Positions 48,668 to 57,931 of a stretch of DNA of 64,000 bases are shown here, piece after piece. Location of the stretch: NCBI RefSeq assembly GCF_013204885.1, contig NZ_JABMKX010000009.1, positions 1 through 64,000 on the forward strand. Direction: 5' to 3'. The notes under the pieces are model-generated. The model was not told where the DNA came from, did not search any database, and was given only the letters and a program-made list of their open reading frames with translations. How positions within the stretch are numbered: the first letter of the stretch is position 1; the number at the start of each line of letters is the position of its first letter. The translations under genes and the position numbers were made by a program. Origin of the DNA: Paenibacillus tritici. Lineage in GTDB: Bacteria > Bacillota > Bacilli > Paenibacillales > Paenibacillaceae.

Positions 48668-50131
48668 ATGTCTCTGCTTATCGGGCAGGCCGGTACAGTG
48701 AAGAACTATGTCAACGGGGCTTGGGTGGAGTCCTCGTCCGGGCAGCAGGAAGAAGTGTTCAATCCGGCAACGGGTGAAGTGATCGCCTATGTGCCGATCT
48801 CCAGCCGCGAGGAGCTGGATGCAGCAGTGCAGGCGGCTTCCGAAGCCTATAGCTCATGGAAAAGAGTGGCCGTCCCGCGCCGGGCCCGCTACTTCTTCCA
48901 GTACCAGCAGCTGCTGGTGCAGCACTGGAGGGAGCTGGCAGAGCTGATTACACTGGAGAACGGCAAAAGCCTGGAGGAAGCGCTGGGTGAGGTGCAGCGC
49001 GGCATTGAATGCGTGGAATTCGCCGCCGGCATTCCTACGCTGATGATGGGCAGTCAGCTCCCGGATATCGCGACAGGCGTAGAGTCCGGCATGTTCCGTT
49101 ATCCCCTGGGAGTTGTGGGCGGCATCGCGCCGTTCAACTTCCCGATGATGGTGCCCTGCTGGATGTTCCCGCTGGCGGTGGCCTGCGGCAATACTTTTGT
49201 ACTTAAGCCCTCTGAGCGGACGCCGCTGCTGGTGAACCGGCTGGCGGAGCTGTTCGCCGAGGCGGGCTTCCCGCCGGGGGTGCTGAATGTGGTGCATGGG
49301 GCGCATGAGGTGGTGAATGGCCTGCTTGCGCATGAAGCGGTGAAGGCAATTACCTTCGTCGGCTCGCAGCCGGTGGCCGAGTATGTATATAAGGAAGGGA
49401 CGGCGCATGGCAAACGGGTTCAGGCGCTGGCCGGAGCCAAGAATCATTCGATTGTGCTGCCGGATGCCGATCTGGACCATGCGGTGAAGAACATCATCTC
49501 CGCAGCCTTCGGCTCGGCGGGTGAACGTTGCATGGCCTGTTCCGTGGTTGTTGTGCAGGAGGAGATAGCCGATGAGCTGGTGAGCCGGATTGTTGCCGCA
49601 GCCGACGGGCTGAAGATTGGGGACGGCAAGGAAGACGGTGTGTTCCTGGGGCCGGTCATCCGGCAATCGAATAAAGACCGCACCATGGCCTACATTGAGA
49701 CGGGGCTGGCCGAGCAGGCGGAATTGGTCCGGGACGGACGGAAGGATGCTGCAGCCTCCGGCAGCGGCTACTTCCTCGGCCCGACGATCTTCGACCATGT
49801 GCAGCCGGGCATGGCGATCTGGCGTGACGAGATTTTCGCACCGCTGCTGGCGGTGGTGCGCGTGAAGGACCTGGCGGAGGCGATAGCGGTGACGAATGAG
49901 TCCTCTTTTGCCAATGGAGCCTGCATCTATACCGACAGCGCCAAGGCGGTCCGTGAGTTCCGTGAAGAGACCGATGCCGGAATGCTGGGCGTTAATCTGG
50001 GCGTGCCTGCGCCGATGGCGTTCTTCCCCTTCTCGGGGTACAAGAAGTCATTCTATGGGGATCTGCATGTGGGCGGCCGTGACGGCGTTGAATTCTATAC
50101 CCGCAAGAAAATGGTCACCGCACGTTACTAA
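48668..50131 (+). CDS. mmsA: CoA-acylating (methyl)malonate-semialdehyde dehydrogenase
   Basis: A 487-residue aldehyde dehydrogenase of the MmsA/IolA branch, which makes acetyl-CoA or propionyl-CoA and CO2 from malonate or methylmalonate semialdehyde. The nucleophile is Cys in GSAGERCMACS (about residue 285). ALAGAKNHSIVLPDADL has Asn in place of the general-base Glu of hydrolytic ALDHs, as expected for a CoA-dependent enzyme. In this operon it would finish uracil or thymine breakdown. ATG 48668 is set by GAAAGAGGT; the GTG 48659 in the ORF lies inside that site. Confidence 0.92.
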   Translation: MSLLIGQAGTVKNYVNGAWVESSSGQQEEVFNPATGEVIAYVPISSREELDAAVQAASEAYSSWKRVAVPRRARYFFQYQQLLVQHWRELAELITLENGKSLEEALGEVQRGIECVEFAAGIPTLMMGSQLPDIATGVESGMFRYPLGVVGGIAPFNFPMMVPCWMFPLAVACGNTFVLKPSERTPLLVNRLAELFAEAGFPPGVLNVVHGAHEVVNGLLAHEAVKAITFVGSQPVAEYVYKEGTAHGKRVQALAGAKNHSIVLPDADLDHAVKNIISAAFGSAGERCMACSVVVVQEEIADELVSRIVAAADGLKIGDGKEDGVFLGPVIRQSNKDRTMAYIETGLAEQAELVRDGRKDAAASGSGYFLGPTIFDHVQPGMAIWRDEIFAPLLAVVRVKDLAEAIAVTNESSFANGACIYTDSAKAVREFREETDAGMLGVNLGVPAPMAFFPFSGYKKSFYGDLHVGGRDGVEFYTRKKMVTARY

Positions 50132-50140
50132 AGGATAGGA

Positions 50141-51529
50141 ATGCCGAGAGGAGTGAGTGCCGTGCAGAGTCTGGGCAAGGACAGCGGGCAGGCGGTTAAG
50201 AAGGATCAGCAGTATTTGTGGCATAGCATGACCCCTTACAGTGAACAGAATCCGCCGATGATTGCGGCCTCCGCCAGCGGCTCCTGGGTTACCGATATTG
50301 ACGGCAATTCTTATCTGGACGGGATGTCCGGGCTGTGGTGCGTAAATGTGGGGTACGGGCGCAAGGAGCTGGCGGAGGCGGCGTACAACCAGCTGCTGGC
50401 CCTGCCTTATTTCCCGCTGACCCAGAGCCATATGCCGGCGATTGCCTTAGCCGAGAAGCTGAATGAATGGCTGGGGGAGGAGTATGTCATCTTCTTCTCC
50501 AACAGCGGTTCGGAGGCCAATGAAGCAGCCTTCAAAATCGCCCGCCAGTACCAGCAGCAGACCGGCCAGCCTCACCGCCATAAATTCATTGCCCGCTACC
50601 GGGGTTATCACGGAAGCTCGCTCGGTTCCCTGGCGGCAACCGGGCAGGCCCAGCGCAAATACAAATATGAGCCGCTCAGCGGCGGCTTCCTGCATGTGGC
50701 GCCCCCCGACAGCTACCGCCGTCCGGACGGGATGACGGAAGAAGCGTTCAACCTCCAGTGTGCGCAGGCGATTGAAGATATGATCGTCTGGGAAGGTGCA
50801 GAGTCTGTGGCGGCGGTCATTATGGAGCCGGTGATTACCGGAGGCGGTGTAATTGTGCCGCATCAGGTCTATATGGACCGGGTCCAGCAGATCTGCCGTA
50901 CCCACGGCGTGCTGCTGATTATCGACGAGGTGATCTGCGGCTTCGGGCGGTCCGGCCGCAGGTTCGGACACCACAACTTCGGGATGAAGCCCGATATTGT
51001 GACGATGGCGAAGGGCCTGACGAGTGCCTATCTGCCCTTGTCGGCCACCGCTGTGCGCAAGGAGATCTATGAGGCCTTCAAGGACAACAGCGATGATTAC
51101 GGACACTTCCGTCATGTGAACACCTTCGGCGGCAATCCGGCTGCCTGCGCGCTCGCGCTGCGCAACCTGGAGATACTGGAGCAGGAGAAGCTGGTCGAAC
51201 GCGCGGAGCTTCTGGGCCGCAGGCTGACAGATGAGTTCGCCAGCCTGCGGGATCACAGGCTGGTAGGCGATATCCGCAGCTTCGGCCTGGTGATCGGCAT
51301 CGAGCTGGTGGCGGATAAGGCCACCAAGCAGCCCGCTGACCTTGGCATCGTCAAGGGGATTATCGCGGAATGTAAATCCAAAGGGCTGATCATCGGCAAG
51401 AACGGGGATACGGTGGCGGGCTTCAACAACGTCCTCACCTTCGCTCCTCCGTTATCCTCGACAGATGAAGATATACAGTTCATTATCAATACCTTCACAG
51501 CTGTGCTGAACGGGAGCTGGGCAGAGTGA
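50141..51529 (+). CDS. Class III aminotransferase, beta-alanine-type
   Basis: A 462-residue PLP-dependent class III (omega) aminotransferase. PLP-binding segments: FSNSGSEANEAAFKIARQY, RYRGYHGSSLGSLAATG, LLIIDEVICGFGRSG and MAKGLTSAYLPLSA, whose Lys (about residue 292) should form the Schiff base. In context it is the beta-alanine/3-aminoisobutyrate:pyruvate aminotransferase that makes malonate or methylmalonate semialdehyde for MmsA. ATG 50141 (AAAGGA upstream) and GTG 50162 are both plausible starts. The 3' end overlaps the convergent pucR gene by 35 bp, with no room for a terminator between them. Confidence 0.9.
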   Translation: MPRGVSAVQSLGKDSGQAVKKDQQYLWHSMTPYSEQNPPMIAASASGSWVTDIDGNSYLDGMSGLWCVNVGYGRKELAEAAYNQLLALPYFPLTQSHMPAIALAEKLNEWLGEEYVIFFSNSGSEANEAAFKIARQYQQQTGQPHRHKFIARYRGYHGSSLGSLAATGQAQRKYKYEPLSGGFLHVAPPDSYRRPDGMTEEAFNLQCAQAIEDMIVWEGAESVAAVIMEPVITGGGVIVPHQVYMDRVQQICRTHGVLLIIDEVICGFGRSGRRFGHHNFGMKPDIVTMAKGLTSAYLPLSATAVRKEIYEAFKDNSDDYGHFRHVNTFGGNPAACALALRNLEILEQEKLVERAELLGRRLTDEFASLRDHRLVGDIRSFGLVIGIELVADKATKQPADLGIVKGIIAECKSKGLIIGKNGDTVAGFNNVLTFAPPLSSTDEDIQFIINTFTAVLNGSWAE

Positions 51530-53183
51530 ACTTCTCCGGGTACAGGAACTGGTAAGCCCGCAGGGCAACCTGAATGGAGATCCGGTTCTCCGGGAGCATG
51601 AAGTCCTCGCCGAGCAGCTCGGTGATTTTGTCCAGCCGGTAGTAGAGCGATTGCCGTACGATGAACAGGCTGCGGGCGGCGATCTGCTTCGAGCCGTCGT
51701 GGTCGAGATAGACGCGCAGGGTCAGCAGCAGCTCGCTGCCCTTCGCCTCGTCGTGATCAATCAGCGGGCCGAGATAGCTGCGGATGAAGCTCTCCAGCGT
51801 CTTGCCGTCGTTCAGGCTCAGCAGCAGCTGGAAGACGCCCAATTCCTCATACATGAGGACCGGCTTCTGGTAACAAGAATAGAGAGACAGCGCTTGTACG
51901 GCTTCCTGGTATCCGGCATGGGCATGCTTCAGACCTCTGTGGGACTTGCTGACTCCGGTGACGAGCTGCAGGTCCTTCAGCTTCTCATCTGCACGGATAT
52001 GCTGCAGGGCATCCAGTGCCTGCTGCAGGCGCAGCTTCCCGGGCAGCTTGGACTGGAGATCCAGCGCAATGACGGTCAGCCGGTTGTTCTTCAGGGTAAT
52101 CAGCGGCCGGAGGGAATACTTCTCGAAGATAGAGCGCAGAACGAGCGAGAGGTGAAAGGTAATGGATTCCCAGTCATTCTCCGAGCTGTTCCATCTGACG
52201 TCACGGGGATTCTCAATCTCGATCAGGCACACCCTGTAGGGCAGCTCATTGACCAGGTTGAAGTCGGGCCCGATCAGTCCCTTCAGCCGGTGCTCATCCG
52301 GGTAACGTCCCCCGACCAGCTCATCCACCCACAGATTCTCCGAGAAAAGCTTCCGTTCCTCCATATACCGCGTGCGCAGCAGCTCCTGGGCGATGGACAG
52401 GGAGGCGGAATCCAGCAGCAGACAGTCGAATTCCTGCGGCTTATGCTGGCTTACCATCAGGATATAGGCCCAGGTCTGGTCCAGCGCCCCGACCGGCTTC
52501 ACGGCAATGGTCTTCTGGCCGTATTCGCGGAGCTTAGGGGCGGCATCGGGCTGGGCGCCCTCCATCTCTTCCCGGAAGGTCTCGAAGAAGTCCAGCAGCG
52601 GCTGCTGCTCCTCGGGCGCCAGCGCCGGGAAGAACAGCGGTTTGCCCTGCAACTGCATATAGAGGAGCTGTGTGCGGGTGCTTTTGCATAATAATTGCAG
52701 GACCTTAACGGTTCCTTGCGAGGTCAGCGTCAGCCGGTGGAATTCCCGGGAGATGCTCTCCAGCTCCTGCAGCATACGGTGATGGCGGTTGATGATGAGG
52801 GAATGCAGGTCGAGCGTAATGTCTACGAAACGTACGGTGCGGGTGAACTGGATCAGCGGAAAGTCGTGCAGGTCGGCGAGCTCCATCATCTCCTGCGGAA
52901 TTTCGCTGAACCATTCTCCCAGCTCAATACACAGGCAGGCGGCATTCTTGTTGATCAGATTCTGCAGGAAGGACAAGGCGGCGGACAGGTCCGTGCTTGC
53001 GCTCATTCCGGTGGTCAGAATCATCTCTTCCCCGTGAATCAGGCTCTCCAGGCTAGCGCTCTCCAGCACATGCACCCAGCGGACGGTCCGGTTCAGGCCG
53101 TTGCTTCCCCCGATCAGCTCGGCATCTGTGAAGAGCGGCCGCTTCAGCGCATCGCGGATCGTAAATACAAGTTCCCAATCCAT
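51495..53183 (-). CDS. PucR-family transcriptional regulator
   Basis: A 562-residue paralogue of the regulator at 12638-14275. N-terminal PucR domain (about residues 5-125: RDALKRPLFTDAELIGGSNGLNRTVRWVHVLE), central CdaR/GGDEF-like region and C-terminal HTH_30 (about 480-545: YLDHDGSKQIAARSLFIVRQSLYYRLDKI). ATG 53183 follows GAGGGGGAAG; the in-frame ATG 53204 has no site. It is transcribed toward the aminotransferase gene and away from preT, so it could control both the preT-preA-dihydropyrimidinase unit and the upstream transporter unit, probably in response to a pyrimidine or its breakdown product. Confidence 0.9.
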   Translation of the reverse strand: MDWELVFTIRDALKRPLFTDAELIGGSNGLNRTVRWVHVLESASLESLIHGEEMILTTGMSASTDLSAALSFLQNLINKNAACLCIELGEWFSEIPQEMMELADLHDFPLIQFTRTVRFVDITLDLHSLIINRHHRMLQELESISREFHRLTLTSQGTVKVLQLLCKSTRTQLLYMQLQGKPLFFPALAPEEQQPLLDFFETFREEMEGAQPDAAPKLREYGQKTIAVKPVGALDQTWAYILMVSQHKPQEFDCLLLDSASLSIAQELLRTRYMEERKLFSENLWVDELVGGRYPDEHRLKGLIGPDFNLVNELPYRVCLIEIENPRDVRWNSSENDWESITFHLSLVLRSIFEKYSLRPLITLKNNRLTVIALDLQSKLPGKLRLQQALDALQHIRADEKLKDLQLVTGVSKSHRGLKHAHAGYQEAVQALSLYSCYQKPVLMYEELGVFQLLLSLNDGKTLESFIRSYLGPLIDHDEAKGSELLLTLRVYLDHDGSKQIAARSLFIVRQSLYYRLDKITELLGEDFMLPENRISIQVALRAYQFLYPEKFTLPSSRSAQL

Positions 53184-53517
53184 AAGCTTCCCCCTCGTTA
53201 ACATAGTTCTATAGCTGCGTGTTCTGCCAGTCTCTCCGTTCTCAGACCCTTCTCACAGGTAAAAAATAGGCTTTTGAAATTAGACAATCTGTCTAGTGTA
53301 ACGAAAAAACGAATTGACTATAGTTTGAATATGATGTGTCAGTAAACATGACTTTAAATGGAGTGTGATTAAGATTTTATTGGACTGAAGTTCATTTTAC
53401 TACAATAATCCTGACAAGTAAGTAAAATATTAAGGCGATCATCGTAATAATGTTATATTATATAACACAAAGTTGGTTCGAAAGTGGAAGCTACTCATAC
53501 AAAAGGAGGGATACCCG
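53184..53517. other. Divergent regulatory region between pucR and preT
   Basis: About 330 bp, AT-rich, without a gene. A GlnR-like box is at 53337-53353. TACAAT (53401-53406) and several TATATT/TATAAC hexamers near 53453-53466 are candidate -10 elements of the preT promoter. No single promoter could be picked with confidence. Confidence 0.45.
53337..53353. promoter_or_regulatory. GlnR/TnrA-like box (one mismatch) upstream of preT
   Basis: TGTCAGTAAACATGACT matches TGTNA-N7-TNACA except for the last base. It lies about 180 bp before the preT start and 150 bp before pucR. Confidence 0.35.
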
Positions 53518-54912
53518 ATGGAGCGTACTTCACCGTTAACGACATTCACTCCTGACATGTTCATGCGTAACTTTGCCGAGGCAGAGCCGGGGCTTACCCG
53601 CAAGGGGGCAATCGAGGAATCCAACCGCTGTCTGTATTGTTATGATGCGCCATGTATCAAGGCCTGCCCCACCAGCATCAACATCCCTTCCTTCATCCGA
53701 AGAATCGCTACGGACAATCTGAGAGGTTCGGCCCAGACGATCATGGACTCCAATCCTGTCGGTGCGAGCTGCGCCCGGGTCTGTCCGACGGAGGAGCTGT
53801 GCGAGGGGGCCTGCGTGCTGAATGATGTATCGGAGCCGATTCAGATTGGCCTGCTCCAGCGCTATGCCACGGACTGGGCGATGCACAGCGGGGTTCAGCT
53901 CTTCCGGGCGGGGGAGCCTAACGGTGTGAGCGTTGCCGTAATCGGCGGCGGACCGGCAGGTCTGTCTGCTGCCAGAGAGCTGGCACGGGAAGGCTTCCGG
54001 GTGGTGATCTATGAAGCGAAGCCGCTGGCTGGCGGCCTTGATACCCACGGAATCGTATCCTTCCGGCTGCCGCAGGCCATCTCCCTCTGGGAAGTGGAGC
54101 AGGTGGAGAAGCTGGGCGTAGAGATCCGCACGGGAATGAAGGTGGGTGTGGATGTCTCGGTGGAGGAGCTGAAGGCCGGGTATGATGCCATTGTGCTGGC
54201 CGCCGGAATGGGTTATGTCCCTCCGCTGGGCATCGAAGGCGAGAGGCTGTCCGGTGTCTATGATGCGATCGAGCTGGTGGAGACCACGAAGACCGGGATT
54301 CCTGCCCTGGAGCTGATGGGCCGGCGTGTGGCTGTCATCGGGGCAGGCAATACGGCGATTGATGCCGCTACCTGCTCGGTACGGCTCGGCGCTGCGAATG
54401 TGAAGATGGTGTACCGCCGTACCCGCGGGGAGATGACGGCGTATGATTTTGAATATGAATTCGCCAAGCAGGAGGGCGTAGAATTCAACTGGCTGACCTT
54501 GCCGAAGCGGATCATCGGCGATGAGCTGGGGAATGTCACGGCCCTGGAATGTGTGCAGATGAAGCTTACCGGCGAGACCGGGCCGGATGGGCGCCTTGCT
54601 CCAATGCCGGTAGAGGGCTCGGAATTCCTGCTGCCGGTGGACGCTGTAGTAGTGGCCATCGGACAGAAGCGGCGGGTGGGACTCATTGAAGCGCTGGGAC
54701 TTGAGCATGACCGGGGTGTGGTGAAGATTGATGCGCAGACCGGCCGCACCTCTGATCCGCAGATCTATGCCGCCGGGGATATTGTCTTCGGCGCAGGCTC
54801 GGGCGGGGAGGCTATGGTGGTGTCCGCAGCCCGACAGGGCAAGGATGTCGCCCGGGCGATTATGAAGAAGTGGTCCGGCTATCCGGACAGCGTGGTTGGC
54901 TCAGCTGTATAG
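53518..54912 (+). CDS. preT: NAD(P)-dependent dihydropyrimidine dehydrogenase, small subunit PreT
   Basis: A 464-residue flavoprotein subunit that passes electrons from NAD(P)H to PreA for reduction of uracil and thymine. N-terminal Fe-S-binding region: RCLYCYDAPCIKACPTSI and GASCARVCPTEELCEGAC (residues about 35-100). FAD-binding AVIGGGPAGLSAARELA (about 139-155), NAD(P)-binding AVIGAGNTAIDAAT (about 278-291), and the final FAD motif PQIYAAGDIVFG. AAGGAGG fixes ATG 53518; the ORF opens 45 bp earlier without a site. preA follows after 32 bp. Confidence 0.93.
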   Translation: MERTSPLTTFTPDMFMRNFAEAEPGLTRKGAIEESNRCLYCYDAPCIKACPTSINIPSFIRRIATDNLRGSAQTIMDSNPVGASCARVCPTEELCEGACVLNDVSEPIQIGLLQRYATDWAMHSGVQLFRAGEPNGVSVAVIGGGPAGLSAARELAREGFRVVIYEAKPLAGGLDTHGIVSFRLPQAISLWEVEQVEKLGVEIRTGMKVGVDVSVEELKAGYDAIVLAAGMGYVPPLGIEGERLSGVYDAIELVETTKTGIPALELMGRRVAVIGAGNTAIDAATCSVRLGAANVKMVYRRTRGEMTAYDFEYEFAKQEGVEFNWLTLPKRIIGDELGNVTALECVQMKLTGETGPDGRLAPMPVEGSEFLLPVDAVVVAIGQKRRVGLIEALGLEHDRGVVKIDAQTGRTSDPQIYAAGDIVFGAGSGGEAMVVSAARQGKDVARAIMKKWSGYPDSVVGSAV

Positions 54913-54944
54913 AGCGGATTTCATAGGACAGGGAGGGAATATCC

Positions 54945-56234
54945 ATGGCAGATCTCAGTATTGATTTTGCAGGCATCAAGTCACCGAATCCGTTCTGGCT
55001 GGCCTCTGCGCCGCCTACCAATACCGGTTATCAGGTGCAGCGTGCGTTCGAAGCAGGCTGGGGAGGCGCGGTGTGGAAGACGCTGGGCGAGCCGGTCATC
55101 AATACCTCTGCGCGGTTTGCCGCCGTTCATTTCGGCGGACAGCGTGTAGCGGGGTTCAACAATATCGAGCTGATTACCGACCGTCCGCTGGAGGTCAACC
55201 TGAAGGAGATCTATGAGACGAAGCGAAGATTCCCGGACCACACGATTATCGCCTCCCTGATGGTGGAGCCGAAGCGGGAGAAGTGGCATGAGATTGTCAA
55301 GCGTGTCGAGGCTATCGGCGTAGACGGCCTGGAGCTGAACTTCGGCTGTCCGCACGGCATGGCCGAGCGCGGAATGGGCGCGGCTTCCGGCCAGCAGCCT
55401 GATCTGGTGCTGGCGCAGACAGCCTGGGTGAAGGAAGTGGCCACCACGCCGGTCATCGTGAAGCTCACGCCGAATATCACCGACATTACCGTCGTGGCCC
55501 GTCATGCCGTCAAGGGCGGCGCGGATGCGATCAGCCTGATCAACACGATCAACAGCCTGGCCGGAGTGGATATCCATAGCTGGAACACGATTCCGAATGT
55601 CGGCGGCCAGGGGGCGCACGGCGGCTATTGTGGCCCGGCGGTCAAGCCGATTGCCCTCAGCATGGTGGCCGAATGTGCCCGTGACCGTGAAGTCGGTGTG
55701 CCGATCTCCGGCATTGGCGGCATCTCCACCTGGCAGGATGTCGTAGAATTCATGCTGATGGGCTCGACAGGGATTCAGGTCTGTACAGCCGTTATGCATC
55801 ATGGCTTCAGAATTGTGGAAGAGATGATCGACGGGCTGAACCATTACCTGGACGGGAAGGGGCTGGCTTCGGTCACAGAGCTGATCGGCCAATCGGTGCC
55901 CAGGTATTCTAACTGGGGCGATCTTGACCTCAACTATAAGGTGGTTGCACGGATCAACGAGGAGAACTGCATCAACTGCAATAAGTGCCATATTGCCTGT
56001 GAGGACGCCTCGCATCAATGTATCGACATGCTGACGAATGCGGAGGGCAAGGCCATTCTGCAAGTACGCGAGGAGGATTGTGTAGGCTGCAATCTGTGTT
56101 CGATTGTCTGCCCGGCAGATGGTGCCATTGATATGGTTGCCCTGGACAGCGGGCTGGCCCCGATGAGCTGGAATCAGCGCAGCCGGATCATTAGCGGAGT
56201 CAACGGTTCTTATTCGGAAGCGGAGGTGGTGTAG
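54945..56234 (+). CDS. preA: NAD-dependent dihydropyrimidine dehydrogenase subunit PreA
   Basis: A 429-residue catalytic subunit. Residues 1-310 or so are a dihydroorotate-dehydrogenase-like FMN barrel (NFGCPHGMAERGMGAA; INTINSLAGVDI; GIGGISTWQD). The C-terminal domain (about 335-400) holds two [4Fe-4S] ferredoxin motifs: CINCNKCHIACED and CVGCNLCSIVCP. With PreT it reduces uracil to dihydrouracil, the first step of the reductive pathway. ATG 54945 lies after GGGAGGG. The stop is one base before the dihydropyrimidinase start. Confidence 0.94.
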   Translation: MADLSIDFAGIKSPNPFWLASAPPTNTGYQVQRAFEAGWGGAVWKTLGEPVINTSARFAAVHFGGQRVAGFNNIELITDRPLEVNLKEIYETKRRFPDHTIIASLMVEPKREKWHEIVKRVEAIGVDGLELNFGCPHGMAERGMGAASGQQPDLVLAQTAWVKEVATTPVIVKLTPNITDITVVARHAVKGGADAISLINTINSLAGVDIHSWNTIPNVGGQGAHGGYCGPAVKPIALSMVAECARDREVGVPISGIGGISTWQDVVEFMLMGSTGIQVCTAVMHHGFRIVEEMIDGLNHYLDGKGLASVTELIGQSVPRYSNWGDLDLNYKVVARINEENCINCNKCHIACEDASHQCIDMLTNAEGKAILQVREEDCVGCNLCSIVCPADGAIDMVALDSGLAPMSWNQRSRIISGVNGSYSEAEVV

Positions 56235-56235
56235 G

Positions 56236-57663
56236 ATGAAGAAGATCATCAAGAACGGAACTATCGTCACAGCGGCGGACACGTATACCGGGGATATCCT
56301 GATTGAAGACGGAATCATCAGCGGAATCGGCCTGAAGCTGGAAGCGCCGGGAGCGGAGATCATTGACGCTTCCGGCTGTTATGTCTTTCCGGGCGGCATT
56401 GACCCGCATACCCATCTGGATATGCCTTTTGGCGGTACGGTCACCGCCGACGACTTCGAGAGCGGCACGATTGCCGCCGCTTATGGCGGAACCACAACGG
56501 TGATTGATTTCTGCCTGACGGCCAAGGGCCAGCCGCTCCAGCAGGCCGTGGATACCTGGCATCATAAATCGCAGGACCGGGCGGTCATCGACTACAGCTT
56601 CCACCTGATGGTATCAGAACTGAATGACAAGGTGCTAGAAGAGCTGCCGCAGATTATTGAGCAGGAGGGCATCACCTCCCTGAAGGTGTTCATGGCCTAC
56701 AAGAACACGTTCCAGGCCGATGACGGCGTGCTGTACAAGACACTGCAGGCGGCGAAGCGCGAAGGGGCGCTTGTAATGGTACATGCCGAGAATGGCGATG
56801 TGATCGAATATCTGGTGGACCAGGCGCTGGCCGCAGGGCATACCGACCCGGTCTATCACGCCCTGACCCGTCCGCCTGAGCTGGAGGGGGAGGCTACCGG
56901 CCGGGCAGCGTATTTGACCGGGCTGACGGATTCTCAGCTCTATGTGGTACACGTAACCTGCGCCGAAGCGGCCTGGAAGATTGCCGAAGCCCGCAAGAAA
57001 GGGCTGCGCGTCTACGGCGAGACCTGCCCGCAGTATCTGGCGCTGGACCAGTCGGCGCTTGAGAAGCCGGACTTCGAAGGCGCCAAGTATGTCTGGTCTC
57101 CTCCGCTGCGCGAGCAGTGGAACCAGGAGGTACTGTGGGATGCCCTCTGGAGCGGCACGCTGCAGACCATCGGCTCCGACCAGTGCTCGTTCAACTTCAA
57201 GGGGCAGAAGGAGCTGGGACTGGGCGATTTCTCGAAGATTCCGAACGGCGGGCCCACCATCGAGGACCGGTTCAGTATCCTCTATTCTGAGGGGGTGGAG
57301 AAGGGCCGTATTACGCTGAACAAGTTCGTGGATATTATCGCAACCGCAAGCGCCAGGCTGTTCGGCCTGTTCCCGCAGAAAGGCACCATCGCTATAGGCA
57401 GCGACGCCGATCTCGTGATCTTCGACCCGGCCGCAGTGAGAATCCTGTCCGCAGAGACCCATCATATGAAAGTGGATTATAATGCGTTCGAGGGAATGGA
57501 GGTCAAGGGGGAACCGGTCTCTGTACTGAGCCGGGGTGAATTTGTCATCCGCGACAAGGTGTTCGTCGGTGCCGCAGGCAAGGGCAAATACCTGCACCGC
57601 AAGCGCTTCGAGGCCGAAGCTCCCCGCCCGGCCCAGGCAGAAATCAGCGGAGGAGTGGTCTGA
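56236..57663 (+). CDS. Dihydropyrimidinase
   Basis: A 475-residue zinc amidohydrolase that opens dihydrouracil or dihydrothymine to N-carbamoyl-beta-alanine or its methyl analogue. Metal ligands: GGIDPHTHLDMPFGG (about residues 55-69), the carboxylated Lys in SLKVFMAYK (about 149), later histidines in VHAENGD and VHVTCAEA, and Asp in IGSDQCSF. The D-hydantoinase family is the close alternative, but preT and preA just upstream settle the pathway. One base separates it from preA, and the next gene follows after 1 bp. No N-carbamoyl-beta-alanine amidohydrolase gene follows. Confidence 0.93.
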   Translation: MKKIIKNGTIVTAADTYTGDILIEDGIISGIGLKLEAPGAEIIDASGCYVFPGGIDPHTHLDMPFGGTVTADDFESGTIAAAYGGTTTVIDFCLTAKGQPLQQAVDTWHHKSQDRAVIDYSFHLMVSELNDKVLEELPQIIEQEGITSLKVFMAYKNTFQADDGVLYKTLQAAKREGALVMVHAENGDVIEYLVDQALAAGHTDPVYHALTRPPELEGEATGRAAYLTGLTDSQLYVVHVTCAEAAWKIAEARKKGLRVYGETCPQYLALDQSALEKPDFEGAKYVWSPPLREQWNQEVLWDALWSGTLQTIGSDQCSFNFKGQKELGLGDFSKIPNGGPTIEDRFSILYSEGVEKGRITLNKFVDIIATASARLFGLFPQKGTIAIGSDADLVIFDPAAVRILSAETHHMKVDYNAFEGMEVKGEPVSVLSRGEFVIRDKVFVGAAGKGKYLHRKRFEAEAPRPAQAEISGGVV

Positions 57664-57664
57664 G

Positions 57665-57904
57665 ATGTCAGCATTTGCAGAGTTCGATCAGGAGCGGCAG
57701 AGAATCGACAGTCTTATCGGGCAGGGATATACGATTACCGGTATATATGAGGATCTGGACGGCGCCCGGGTTACATTCATCCGCAGTGAGCCGGCCGGAG
57801 AACCGGTAGAGCTGCTGTTGCTCACAGCGGATGCACGCAAGCATGTGACAGCGCTGCTGGTCAGCGGCTTCAGGATGGTTGCTGTGGTGGAGAGTTATTC
57901 TTGA
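57665..57904 (+). CDS. Small uncharacterised protein in the pyrimidine operon
   Basis: A 79-residue protein of unknown function, encoded 1 bp after the dihydropyrimidinase stop, so cotranscribed and probably coupled. It is acidic, soluble, with predicted alpha-beta-beta-alpha-beta character (FDQERQRIDSLIGQGYTITGIYED, ARVTFIRSE, VELLLLTADARKHVTALLVSG). No metal-binding or catalytic motif is visible. The ribosome site is weak (GGAGTGG). The position at the end of a catabolic operon suggests an accessory role, but nothing more can be said. Confidence 0.65.
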   Translation: MSAFAEFDQERQRIDSLIGQGYTITGIYEDLDGARVTFIRSEPAGEPVELLLLTADARKHVTALLVSGFRMVAVVESYS

Positions 57905-57931
57905 TCCTCTTTTTTCTTCAATTAAGGTACA

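Noticed and set aside
54981..56363. A 460-codon open frame antisense to preA
   Set aside because: Antisense shadow; preA has clear FMN and ferredoxin motifs.
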